The notes beneath the pieces were generated by a model. That model was not told the origin of the DNA. It was given only the letters and a program-made list of their open reading frames with translations, and searched no databases. A program made the position numbers and the translations under genes. This document shows positions 54,343-62,873 of a DNA stretch of 64,000 nt, one piece after another. The first letter of the stretch is position 1; every line of letters begins with the position of its first letter. The stretch is from Syntrophobacteraceae bacterium (GTDB lineage: Bacteria; Desulfobacterota; Syntrophobacteria; Syntrophobacterales; Syntrophobacteraceae). The stretch covers positions 1-64,000 of the forward strand of contig JALOPI010000008.1 in NCBI GenBank assembly GCA_025453975.1. The letters run 5' to 3'.

Positions 54343-55365
54343 GTGCGCAACAAGGCTCCGGACATCGCCGTGCTGGTATTGAATCACAATGGAATCCGCT
54401 TCCTGCCCCCATGTTATGAGTCCATTCTGAGGAATGACCGGCCCGCCTTTGATTTGGTCATGATCGATAATGCGTCGACCGACGGATCGGTGGAAATGAC
54501 ACTTCAGAGGTTTCCCATGGTGAAGGTGATTCGGCACGATACCAACATGGGGTACTCAGCCGCATACGACGAAGCCATTCGGGCACTGGATTATCCGTTC
54601 ATGGTGCTCCTCAACAACGATACCATCGTTGAACCCAACTGGCTTTGGGAGCTGTTCATGGCGTCAGTCCACGAGGAGAATGTTGCCGCCTGCGGCTCAC
54701 GGATTCTCCTGATGGATCGCGAGACGGTTGACCATGGCGGGGGGTTGTTCACGCTCATCGGCTCAGGCGTGGATGTGGGGAAATGGACCCGGGCTCCAGT
54801 CCAGAGCGCCATCCCTTGGGAAACGGGTTATGGCTGCGGCTGCTCGCTGCTGATCCGGAGGAAAGCCTATATCGACGTTGGTGGATTTGATCGCGGGTAC
54901 GGCTACTATCATGAAGATGTGGATCTATGCTGGAGATTCAGGCTTTCGGGGTATTCCGTTCTCCATGTGCCTCGCTCGGTGGTCTATCATCATCTCGGGG
55001 GAGGGCGGCGGCTGCACATCGACGAGAATCCTTGGAAAGTCTATCATTGTGAGAAGAACCGGCTGGTCAATGTGATCAAGAACACAGGCCCGCTCAGGCT
55101 TGGGGCGGCCCTGCTGCTTTCCCTGGCTTACGATGCGGTTCGGGTGAAGAGATTCGTGACCACGGGCCGCCGGGATTTGCTGACCGCACTGGGAAAAGGC
55201 TGTGTGACCGTCTTGGGAGACCTGGGCGGGACCCTCCGGAAGCGGCGCCAGGCGCAGAACCATCGTGCTTGCTCGGAAAGGATCATGGGCTCGTTTTTCC
55301 TTCCTGTTCGGGCCTCTCTCAGGGAATACCGAAGGCTGCTTCAGGTACACCAAAGACAGGACTGA
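54343..55365 (+). CDS. GT2 glycosyltransferase, rhamnosyltransferase-like
   Basis: This GT-A enzyme (340 aa) has AVLVLNHNGIRFLPPCYESIL, MIDNASTDGSVE, LLNNDTIVEPNWL (metal-binding motif) and GFDRGYGYYHEDVDLCWRFRLSGY (catalytic ED-containing motif). This is the WbbL/rhamnosyltransferase type of GT2. GTG 54343 has GGAAGGA about 6 bp upstream. It has no membrane helices. It ends the + strand glycosyltransferase series and is convergent with the large membrane protein. Confidence 0.92.
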   Translation: MRNKAPDIAVLVLNHNGIRFLPPCYESILRNDRPAFDLVMIDNASTDGSVEMTLQRFPMVKVIRHDTNMGYSAAYDEAIRALDYPFMVLLNNDTIVEPNWLWELFMASVHEENVAACGSRILLMDRETVDHGGGLFTLIGSGVDVGKWTRAPVQSAIPWETGYGCGCSLLIRRKAYIDVGGFDRGYGYYHEDVDLCWRFRLSGYSVLHVPRSVVYHHLGGGRRLHIDENPWKVYHCEKNRLVNVIKNTGPLRLGAALLLSLAYDAVRVKRFVTTGRRDLLTALGKGCVTVLGDLGGTLRKRRQAQNHRACSERIMGSFFLPVRASLREYRRLLQVHQRQD

Positions 55366-55399
55366 GACGGGTGACAGGAATCGCGCCACTGAGAGGTTT

Positions 55400-57604
55400 T
55401 CATGGCGTCAGTTCCAGTAGAACCGAGGATCCCCGGTCGTCCAGTACTCTTACCCCTCGTGCGGTGAGCGGTTTCGGCAGTAGACCTGCCGGGTCGAAAT
55501 CGAGCTTCACCTCTCCAGTTTCGGGGCTCTTGGCGTGGAGGGTCATTTCGGTTTTTTGCTCCCATGGCCAATGAAGGGGGGAGTCGTCGAAGACGATGCC
55601 ACCGATGAGCAGTTCGGCCCTGCCCCCTGGAAGTGTCAGCCTCAAGGGCTGGTGCTGAAGGAGGGGGGGGATGTCCAGCTCTACCCAGGCCCATCCCGGC
55701 GAGCTCAGTCGAACGGTCTGAGAAGCCTGGGACAGGGGGGCCCCCGCCGGAGTTGATTCAGACAGCGTCATCTCTGCCGTAGGGCTGGATGCCTTGGCCA
55801 GCACCCTCAATCGCCCGGGCGCCTGATTTCCTCTTGGCTGAACTTCGATCCAGGTGAATTCGTCGCCATGCAGATGGCCATCCTTGAGAATGGTGCTGAA
55901 TCGACGCGGGCTGCTTAAGGGAGAAAAGCGAAGATCGGGTCCTGAAAGGCATTGATCCTTCTCATCCAGACCATCCAGTGACGGGTGCCGCACAGCGGGG
56001 TGATAGACGACGGCAAATCGGATGTCTGCCCGCGAAAGCCAGTTGGAGGCGATGCTCGTTTCACCATAGGCTGGATGGTGGAAGACCGCGCCTAGCTGCA
56101 TGGCGCCCTGGGTGAAGTAATAAGCCATGGGCATGATGGCTGTGTGGAGCACGCGATCCCCGGTTTTTGCGTGGTTGAGGAGCAGGCGCGGCTGGGAGGG
56201 CTCGAAGGCGAGGGGCTGTCTTTCTCTCATATGCTGGATCATGGCCACGATGTGCTCTCCCCCTTGCAAGGCGGTTTGCGCCAGGGTTCCTGCAAGCATC
56301 AGGAGGACCAGTGCTGGCCAGTATCGATTCATGATGGGTCTGAGGCTGGGCTCGGTATCCGACCAGCAGCCCTGAGCGCATTGTTTAGCTTCCATTGCCA
56401 GTCTAATGATGGCCTGTCCGACGGCTCCAAAAAGAACAACGAGTGGCGGGATCCAAATTCGAAAGAACAGGTCCCCCATCGGGCTGGTAACGTGGGAATG
56501 GAAAAGAGCCAGGCTGAGCAGGGGAGCGTGAACGAGGAGGAATCCGCGGGCGGCCTTCGCCTGGATGTCCCTCGTCAAAAGAAAGCCTGCCGCCATCGCG
56601 CTCATGAGAATACCCATTGGCCCTAGAAGACTGTCCTGCAGACGAACGATGCCCACGACGACTCCGGCGATGTTGGAGACCAGGCTGCCCAATGCCTGAT
56701 CCAGACTGGGAATCGTCTGCAGGAGTCCATGGATGGTCACGAGGCTGGGCTCCGAGGCTCTGGATGCGGCCAAGGCCGCAAGGCCCAGGATGCAGAAGAC
56801 GGTACTGGATGCGGCCATGGCCTTGCGCCTGGCGCGTGGAAAGCTCCATGAGCATGAAATGGACAGTGCCATGGCGACCAGGACATGAATGACGCCGATG
56901 GGATGGATCAGGACCAGAGCCATGGACCCCGGCAGCAGGGTCCACGGCGCATCGCCCCCGCGTGCGATGATGCGGGCCCACATGAGAACAGCCACTCCCA
57001 TGGCGAGGTTGGACGGGGTGAAGTAGTGGAGGCCCGTGTCGGGGAAGATCTTGAAGGCCAGGAGGGCCAGGGTCACGCCCGCCGCGGATCTGCCCCAAAG
57101 CACGGCCAGGAGGCAGGCGAAGGCGATGCCGAGGAAGAGCGGGCTGAGGGTCCAAAGGACCTTGTAGGCTGTGATGAGGTCGCCCGTGAAGACCTGGGCT
57201 CCCAGGATGAGCGCCGAAAAGAGGGGATGGTAGATGGGAAAGGGAAATGCCGAGAGATCGTGGGCGCGGACGACCTTCGGGTCGTCGAGACCGATCTGGC
57301 GCTGTTCCTTCAGATCCAGCAGGGCGGGGCAATCCTGGAAGAAGCACTCCTCCATCTGCCGGGTCCGGACCAGGTAGGCCAGGCTGTCGTCCACCTCGGG
57401 CGGCAGGGATCGGGTCCAGAGGGGGATGGAGACCAGGAGTCCCTGGACCAGGGTGTAGAGGGCGAGGCCGGCCAGCAGCACGCCCCAGCCCCAGCGGCGG
57501 CTCGGCCCCGGCCCCGGCCCCGGTGGCGATGGCGCCGCCGGCGTCTCGCGGCCCGACGTCTCGCCAGGGCGGGCTGATTCGTGGGCAGGGATGGGCTGAG
57601 TCAT
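55400..57604 (-). CDS. Large multi-pass membrane protein, possibly GT-C type or polymerase
   Basis: This 734-aa protein has a Pro/Gly-rich cytoplasmic N terminus (GPGPGPS), then about 11-12 hydrophobic helices to ~residue 480, including WGVLLAGLALYTLVQGLLVSIPL and VLWTLSPLFLGIAFACLLAVLWG. It closes with an extracytoplasmic C-terminal domain (~500-734, SLSQASQTVRLSSPGWAWVELDIPPL..). The loop EVDDSLAYLVRTRQ near the first helix carries the acidic pair expected of GT-C glycosyltransferases that use polyprenyl-phosphate sugars. This fits a role in modifying or polymerising glycan outside the cytoplasm. The family is not recognised with certainty. Confidence 0.8.
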   Translation of the reverse strand: MTQPIPAHESARPGETSGRETPAAPSPPGPGPGPSRRWGWGVLLAGLALYTLVQGLLVSIPLWTRSLPPEVDDSLAYLVRTRQMEECFFQDCPALLDLKEQRQIGLDDPKVVRAHDLSAFPFPIYHPLFSALILGAQVFTGDLITAYKVLWTLSPLFLGIAFACLLAVLWGRSAAGVTLALLAFKIFPDTGLHYFTPSNLAMGVAVLMWARIIARGGDAPWTLLPGSMALVLIHPIGVIHVLVAMALSISCSWSFPRARRKAMAASSTVFCILGLAALAASRASEPSLVTIHGLLQTIPSLDQALGSLVSNIAGVVVGIVRLQDSLLGPMGILMSAMAAGFLLTRDIQAKAARGFLLVHAPLLSLALFHSHVTSPMGDLFFRIWIPPLVVLFGAVGQAIIRLAMEAKQCAQGCWSDTEPSLRPIMNRYWPALVLLMLAGTLAQTALQGGEHIVAMIQHMRERQPLAFEPSQPRLLLNHAKTGDRVLHTAIMPMAYYFTQGAMQLGAVFHHPAYGETSIASNWLSRADIRFAVVYHPAVRHPSLDGLDEKDQCLSGPDLRFSPLSSPRRFSTILKDGHLHGDEFTWIEVQPRGNQAPGRLRVLAKASSPTAEMTLSESTPAGAPLSQASQTVRLSSPGWAWVELDIPPLLQHQPLRLTLPGGRAELLIGGIVFDDSPLHWPWEQKTEMTLHAKSPETGEVKLDFDPAGLLPKPLTARGVRVLDDRGSSVLLELTP

Positions 57605-57705
57605 GGGGTGCGCCTGTCAGAGGCTCCCGGGGAGCAGCCTGTTTTCTGGAGATGGCCGGGATTCACTTCCGTCGCGCCGCGGAATCCGGGGATCCTGGAT
57701 GTCGT

Positions 57706-57735
57706 TTGACATGCGAGCGCCCGGAGAGTTATACG
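57706..57735 (+). promoter_or_regulatory. Candidate promoter of the exporter-synthase cluster
   Basis: Consensus TTGACA, an 18-bp spacer and TATACG, about 64 bp upstream of ATG 57799. This is the best sigma-70-like pair seen near this gene cluster. Confidence 0.5.
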
Positions 57736-57798
57736 AATGCCATCAAAAAGCAACAGTGAATTGTGATTCTTACGTCACCCTTCATGCCTGGCCCGGGA

Positions 57799-58998
57799 AT
57801 GCTCAAGCTCATCGATCTCTTTCGCATCAGCCTGCGACATGTCTATCGCCAGAAGCGCCGCTACCTGGGGGTGATCGTCTCCATCGCCCTGGGGACGGCC
57901 GGCCTCATCGCGGTGATCATCATGGGACGGGACGTCAAGGCGAACCTGAACCAGGACCTCGACCTTCTGGGGCGCGTGACGATCCTCAAGGCCTATTTCG
58001 AGCCTTATGCCGGCGCCAGTGACCGGGGGGCCGGGCAGCGCTGGTTTCAGCCGGCCACGGTGGCGGCTCTGCGGCGGCATCCGGGTGTGAGCGGGATGAG
58101 TCTTGCCGCGGTCAAGCCCGGTGTCGCCGTTTCCACCTGGCGCGACAAGACGGAGAGCTTCGTCGTCATCGGCGTGGATGGCGATTTCTGGGAGCTGAAC
58201 GGTTTCGAGCCCGCCCACGGCAAGTTCTTCACGGCCCGTGATGTCGCTCGAAGCCGGCGCACCTGTGTGCTGGGAGTCGAGCTGGCTCGCCGCATTTTCG
58301 GCCGATCCCAGGTGGCGGGCCAGTATCTGCCCATCGACAACGACATCTACCTGGTGACGGGCACCCTGGGGGGTGAGGGGGCATCCACCCGCGTGGACTA
58401 CGCTTTCGTGCCCCTGACGACGGCGTCCCAGCGGATGCGGGGCGTCTGGCAGCCCGAGCGCCTCTATGTGCGCTGCAAAGGCTGGGACGATGTGAGGCCC
58501 GTGGCGGAGGCTATTCCACGCCTGGTGAAGTCTCATCAGCCGTCGGAAGGGCTGCGGGTGGAGGCCAACTGGGAGCATCTCACCCGGGTGAGGCGCATCG
58601 CCTGGTGGGTGGAGCTCTTCATCTACCTGTCCATCGCGGCGACGCTCTCCCTGGGGGGGTTCGGCATCTGGAACGGCATGATGGCCGCCGTGCAGTCGCG
58701 CACCCGGGAGATCGGACTGAAGAAAGCGGTGGGGGCCGAGGACCGGGACATTCTCATCCAGTTTCTCATCGAGGCGCTCTGCCTGAGTCTGGGCTCGGCG
58801 ATCCTGGGATGCGGTCTCGGCCGCCTCGTCATTCAGATCCTGAGCCTTCACCTCAACAGTACGGTCCCGGAAGAGGTCTTTCTGCACCATGCGGGGCTCG
58901 CTCTGTTTTTCTCCGTCATCCTGGGGGCCGCCGCCGGATATTATCCCGCCCTGCGAGCCAGCCGCATGGAGGTGGTCTCGGCCATCCGCTATGAATGA
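57799..58998 (+). CDS. ABC transporter permease, MacB/FtsX type
   Basis: The topology and motifs are those of the MacB/LolC-type permeases: one N-terminal helix (RRYLGVIVSIALGTAGLIAVIIMG), a large periplasmic domain (~60-275), and three C-terminal helices with RTREIGLKKAVGAEDRDILIQFLIEA, SLGSAILGCGLG and AAGYYPALRASRMEVVSAIRYE. These proteins do not move cargo through the membrane directly but drive efflux with a TolC/HlyD-like partner. ATG 57799 is chosen (399 aa); GTG 57763 and ATG 57784 are upstream options. Partners (ATPase, TolC, HlyD) lie downstream, with the alpha-oxoamine synthase gene in between. Confidence 0.93.
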   Translation: MLKLIDLFRISLRHVYRQKRRYLGVIVSIALGTAGLIAVIIMGRDVKANLNQDLDLLGRVTILKAYFEPYAGASDRGAGQRWFQPATVAALRRHPGVSGMSLAAVKPGVAVSTWRDKTESFVVIGVDGDFWELNGFEPAHGKFFTARDVARSRRTCVLGVELARRIFGRSQVAGQYLPIDNDIYLVTGTLGGEGASTRVDYAFVPLTTASQRMRGVWQPERLYVRCKGWDDVRPVAEAIPRLVKSHQPSEGLRVEANWEHLTRVRRIAWWVELFIYLSIAATLSLGGFGIWNGMMAAVQSRTREIGLKKAVGAEDRDILIQFLIEALCLSLGSAILGCGLGRLVIQILSLHLNSTVPEEVFLHHAGLALFFSVILGAAAGYYPALRASRMEVVSAIRYE

Positions 58999-59156
58999 CC
59001 GCGTGAATGGGCGCGACAATCCTGGTGTTCCGCAATATGGATTTGACAGTGTTGTCGGGCGAGTGTAGAGGGGTTGGAAACGCTTCCGAGGGTCTGGCAG
59101 CCTGCGGCTTCTTGAGAGCATGAACCAGTCAACTCCATGGAACCCGGAAGGACAGC

Positions 59157-60422
59157 ATGACGCTCCTGAACGAGAGATGCAAACCATTTGCGGAGTACGT
59201 CGATCAGGCTAAAGCGTGCGGATTCTACCCGTATTTTCGTCCCATCGCTCAGTCCTGGGGACCGGAGGTCCAGGTGGATGACCGACGCCTGGTCATGGTG
59301 GGCTCCAACGACTATCTGGGGCTTGCCCATGACCCCCGGGTGGTGGATGCGGCCGCGAAAGCCCTGGGGCGGTGGGGGACGGGCCCCGGCGGGTCCAGGT
59401 TCCTGTGCGGAAACATGACCGTCCACGAGGCTCTGGAGGAGAGGCTGGCCGACTTTGTCGGAAAGCGAAAAGCCCTGGTCCACACGACGGGATTCACGAC
59501 CAACGTGGGGGTGATCGACTGCCTCCTGGGACCCGAGGACGTGATTCTCGTCGATCGCGAGAACCATTCCAGCATTTTCGAAGGGTGCCGGGCGTCGGGG
59601 GCGCGAGTCGTTCCCTTCAAGCACAACGATGCCGGGGACGCTCGACGCAAGCTGCTGCGGGCACTGGAGCGCGGCATCCAGGGGTGTGTCCTCCTGGTGA
59701 CGGAGGGGGTCTTCAGCATGTCCGGCGATGCGGTGCTTCTGCCTGATTTTCTGGCCCTTGGGGATGACTGCCCCTCGCTGCTCGTTTACCTGGATGACGC
59801 GCATGGTCTCGGTGTCATGGGGCCTCATGGCAGAGGGACAGCTGCCCGGTTCGCCTGCACCGGGCGGGTGGACTACATCATGGGGACGTTCAGCAAGGCC
59901 CTGGCCTCCGTCGGCGGCTTCATCGCCACCGATGACGAGCAGGTGCTGGAGTTCGTGAGGCATCATTCCAAGCCCCTCATTTTTTCCGCGGCTTTGCCCG
60001 CCAGCGCCGTGGCCGCCGTGCAGGCTTCCCTGGATGTGCTGGACCGTGAGCCCGAGCGGGTGGATCGACTGAGGGCCATCACCGAGCGGGTGAGGAATGG
60101 GTACCGGGAGATCGGCCTGAAGGTCAGGGATTCCGAAACCCCCATCGTTCCCATTCACATCGGTCCCGAGATGACGGCCTATCATTTCGCCCAGGAGCTT
60201 TTTGCGCACGGGGTGTTTGCCCTGCCCGCGGTCTATCCCGCGGTTCCCCGCGGGAAAGCGGTCATACGCACGGCGTTCATGAGCACCCACGAAGACCGGC
60301 ACATCGATTTCGTCCTCGAGGTGGTCCAGAAGCTGGCGCGCAAGCACGACGTTCCGGGCCGCTTTGCGGACTCCGAGGGGGCCGTGGCCGAAACGGCCCG
60401 TGTGTCCTCCCTCGTGTGCTGA
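59157..60422 (+). CDS. Alpha-oxoamine synthase, serine palmitoyltransferase-like
   Basis: This PLP enzyme (421 aa) condenses an amino acid with an acyl-CoA or acyl-ACP to give an alpha-amino ketone. The N terminus FYPYFRPIAQSWGPEVQVDDRR and VMVGSNDYLGLAHDPRV followed by GTGPGGSRFLCGNMTVHEALEERLADFVGK fit bacterial serine palmitoyltransferase-like proteins rather than biotin BioF. Other family signs are FTTNVGVIDCLLG, VYLDDAHGLGVMGPHGRGTA and GTFSKALASVGGF with the PLP lysine K247. Related enzymes make sphingoid bases or the autoinducer CAI-1. It sits between the permease (158 bp upstream) and ATPase genes of an exporter, so its product may be the exported compound. No obvious ribosome binding site. 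Confidence 0.88.
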   Translation: MTLLNERCKPFAEYVDQAKACGFYPYFRPIAQSWGPEVQVDDRRLVMVGSNDYLGLAHDPRVVDAAAKALGRWGTGPGGSRFLCGNMTVHEALEERLADFVGKRKALVHTTGFTTNVGVIDCLLGPEDVILVDRENHSSIFEGCRASGARVVPFKHNDAGDARRKLLRALERGIQGCVLLVTEGVFSMSGDAVLLPDFLALGDDCPSLLVYLDDAHGLGVMGPHGRGTAARFACTGRVDYIMGTFSKALASVGGFIATDDEQVLEFVRHHSKPLIFSAALPASAVAAVQASLDVLDREPERVDRLRAITERVRNGYREIGLKVRDSETPIVPIHIGPEMTAYHFAQELFAHGVFALPAVYPAVPRGKAVIRTAFMSTHEDRHIDFVLEVVQKLARKHDVPGRFADSEGAVAETARVSSLVC

Positions 60423-60478
60423 AGTGGGAACGGAGCACCCCCGATGCCCATGATCCTACGCTGGTGAGCCCGCGGCCA

Positions 60479-61183
60479 ATGATGAAAGAACGAGCCCTGC
60501 CCGTCATCGATGTGTGCGACCTGACGCGCGAGTACGCCAATGGGGCCGGCTCGTGCACCGTGCTTTGCGGCGTCAGCCTCACAGTCCGCCCGGGGGAGAT
60601 GGTGGCCATCATGGGACCGTCCGGGTCGGGCAAGTCCACCCTCCTGTCCATTCTGGGTCTGCTTCTGGCGCCCACCCGAGGCTCATACCGGATGAACGGT
60701 GAGGATTTGCTTCGCCTGGCGCGCTCGGGGCAGTCGTCCTTCCGCCGGCATGCCGTCGGGTTTGTTTTTCAGAAGTGCAACCTGGTGGAGAGCGCGACGG
60801 TTTATGAAAACCTCGAGTTCCCGCTCATTTACGCCGGGGTCAGGCGCAAAGAGCGGCCCGGGCGGATCAGGGAGGCGCTGGCCAGGGTCAACCTGCTCCA
60901 TCGCGTGGATTATCTGGCGAGCCTACTCTCGGGTGGAGAGCAGCAGAGGGCCGCCATCGCCAGGGCCCTGGTGAACCATCCCGGCGTGGTGCTGGCCGAC
61001 GAGCCCACGGGGCAGCTGGATCGACATAACGGGCAGCTCGTCATGGAGCATTTCGTTCGCCTGGCCGCCGAGGGGGAGACGGCCGTGATCATTGTCACTC
61101 ATGACCCGGAAGTGGCGGCTTTCTGCCATAGAACCTGTGTTCTGGAAGACGGCGTTCTCACCGAGACCGTTCGCTGCCCGTGA
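60479..61183 (+). CDS. ABC transporter ATPase, MacB/LolD type
   Basis: This 234-aa ATPase shows Walker A GPSGSGKST (46-54), the Q-loop VFQKCNLV, the signature LLSGGEQQRAAIARAL, Walker B VVLADEPTGQLD and the H-loop IVTHD, matching the LolD/MacB-type family. It pairs with the permease at 57799, being split from it by the synthase gene. ATG 60479 was chosen; the track's GTG 60416 would overlap the synthase by 7 bp and adds 21 unconserved residues. No ribosome binding site stands out for either. Confidence 0.93.
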   Translation: MMKERALPVIDVCDLTREYANGAGSCTVLCGVSLTVRPGEMVAIMGPSGSGKSTLLSILGLLLAPTRGSYRMNGEDLLRLARSGQSSFRRHAVGFVFQKCNLVESATVYENLEFPLIYAGVRRKERPGRIREALARVNLLHRVDYLASLLSGGEQQRAAIARALVNHPGVVLADEPTGQLDRHNGQLVMEHFVRLAAEGETAVIIVTHDPEVAAFCHRTCVLEDGVLTETVRCP

Positions 61184-61490
61184 GCCAAGGTTTCACCATG
61201 GATGAGCCCCGTGCCCGGGGCTCGGCCGCCCATGCGGAAGCGGAGAGCGTGGCCGTGCTCCCAGGGTCATCATTGGAGTACCCCAGGACGATGACGAGGG
61301 ATCAGATTCGCTGATGGATCCGAGATGCATACTCCGCGCGGGTAAGACCTGGACCTTTGCTGATACCGTGGGAGCGGCTTGCAGCCGCCAGAAGGAATCG
61401 GTGGGGCCTGGTAGAATCGCGGCTGCAAGCCGCTCCCACGGAAGTCAGGATTTCGCCCGCTCGGAGTATGGTGACAAGGAGTGTGGCGCC
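61184..61490. other. Intergenic region before the TolC-like gene, contains the REP-like pair
   Basis: This 307-bp stretch holds the inverted repeat at 61366-61441 and no supported gene. The track ORF that starts at 61314 reads through the repeat, so its first 59 residues are not real protein. Confidence 0.55.
61366..61441. repeat. REP/BIME-like inverted repeat pair
   Basis: Two 23-bp arms (beginning CCGTGGGAGCGGCTTGC and its reverse complement) lie at 61366-61388 and 61419-61441, identical in inverted orientation and 30 bp apart. Each arm is itself a short hairpin (GCGGCT-TGC-AGCCGC). The GTGGGAGCGGCTTGC sequence is of the type seen in REP elements of many Gammaproteobacteria. No RAYT transposase gene is in the window. 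Confidence 0.75.
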
Positions 61491-62873
61491 ATGTCCCAGG
61501 CTCCGGTCCCGGGAGATGTGGCATGCCGTTGCCGCCGGAGTCTCCCGTGGGGCCGGAGCCGGCCCGCGCTGCTGCTGGTCCTCGGGATGCTCATGATCCT
61601 CGGAGCGGCCTCCGCCCGTGCGCAGGAGGATGTCCTGCCGGGAAAGGATGTACCCCTCGGAGTGGACGGCCCCATGGATTTCACCCAGGCCGTCAGGGTC
61701 TCGCTCCGGCAGTCCCCCAACCTGACCGGCAGCTCCCTGGAGATCGATCTCCGGCGACTCGACGAATCCGATGCCCGGTTCGCCTTCATTCCCTCCTTTT
61801 CACTCCGCACCCTGTATTATCTCAATCAGCCTGACAACGACTCGGACCGTCCCTACTCGATCCATTTCGTGACGGAGACCTACAACCCCGTCGAGAATTA
61901 CTTCTCGCTGCAGGCCCGGAAGGTTTTGACCCAGATGGGGATCCTGGCTCATCTGCAGGTCATTTCCGACTACCTGGAGCGTCTGGGGATGGGGTTTCTG
62001 GAGCTTCAGGCCCTGGATCGCATGATCGCGCTGCAGCAGGAGAGCGTGCGCGTGGCCGAGCAGAGCGTGGCGTATGCTCGCACGCGGCTGGATTCGGGAG
62101 GCGTCTCCAGCCTGGAGGTGCGGCTGGCTGAGCAGGATTTGGAGATGGCGAGCCTCGAGACGGGCAAGCTGATGTCGGCCAGGACGACGATTCTGGAAGG
62201 GATCAGCGGCATGATGGGTCTGGGTCCCATGGACCTCCTCCCATTGGATCGGGAGGATGCCCGTGGACAGGTGCTCGGCGGATTCGATCCCGCGGGTGCC
62301 TCCCTCGAGGACGCTCGCCGATCCTCGTTCGAGCTCCGAATCCAGATGCTCAAGAGAGAGCTTCAGGAGAAGAACGTCACTCTGGCTTACACACGGTTTC
62401 TGCCGACGTTCATCTGGGGTGTGCAGACGACGGACCCCTTCAGCGCCAACGAGGAGAGGGGGCTGTTCTTCTCGGTGGGGCTGGAGCTGCCTTTGTGGGA
62501 CGGCCTCAAGCGCTATCACAACGTCTCGCGTCAGAAGACCATCTTGAAGCAGTACGAGGTGGAGGGCAAATCCAGGGAGGTTGGCCTCGACGCCAGGTGG
62601 TCCGCCGCCAGGAGAAAGCTCGAGCAGAGCGCCGCCGCCCTCAGGCTGGCCCAGTCCCAGCAGGGGGTGGCGGAGCTCAAGGAGCGCCAGACGAGCATCA
62701 GCTACAATGCGGGCCGGCAGCCGCTGAATGTCCTGGCGTCGGACCGCCGGACCCTCCTGGAGAGCCGTCGGAACGTGCTGAGCCAGGCCCTGGAGCACGA
62801 CAAGGCCGTCCTGGCCATTCGAAACCTTTCTGGAGACCTGATCAGAACCTATGTGGATACGACCCCTTACTAG
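61491..62873 (+). CDS. TolC-like outer membrane efflux protein
   Basis: This outer membrane channel component (460 aa) has a cleavable signal peptide (ALLLVLGMLMILGAASARA-Q). The body consists of OEP-type helices and strands: two repeats with FTQAVRVSLRQSPNL and RVAEQSVAYARTRLDSGGVSSLEVRLAEQDLEMA, then the second repeat ending ISYNAGRQPLNVLASDRRTLLESRRNVL. It should form the trans-envelope channel for the adjacent exporter. ATG 61491 has AAGGAG about 9 bp upstream; the track start (61314) runs through the REP-like repeat and is rejected. The next gene overlaps its end by 23 bp. Confidence 0.92.
   Translation: MSQAPVPGDVACRCRRSLPWGRSRPALLLVLGMLMILGAASARAQEDVLPGKDVPLGVDGPMDFTQAVRVSLRQSPNLTGSSLEIDLRRLDESDARFAFIPSFSLRTLYYLNQPDNDSDRPYSIHFVTETYNPVENYFSLQARKVLTQMGILAHLQVISDYLERLGMGFLELQALDRMIALQQESVRVAEQSVAYARTRLDSGGVSSLEVRLAEQDLEMASLETGKLMSARTTILEGISGMMGLGPMDLLPLDREDARGQVLGGFDPAGASLEDARRSSFELRIQMLKRELQEKNVTLAYTRFLPTFIWGVQTTDPFSANEERGLFFSVGLELPLWDGLKRYHNVSRQKTILKQYEVEGKSREVGLDARWSAARRKLEQSAAALRLAQSQQGVAELKERQTSISYNAGRQPLNVLASDRRTLLESRRNVLSQALEHDKAVLAIRNLSGDLIRTYVDTTPY

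Noticed and set aside
61314-61490. N-terminal extension of the TolC-like ORF
   Set aside because: It reads through the REP-like repeat, and a signal peptide with ribosome binding site begins at ATG 61491.
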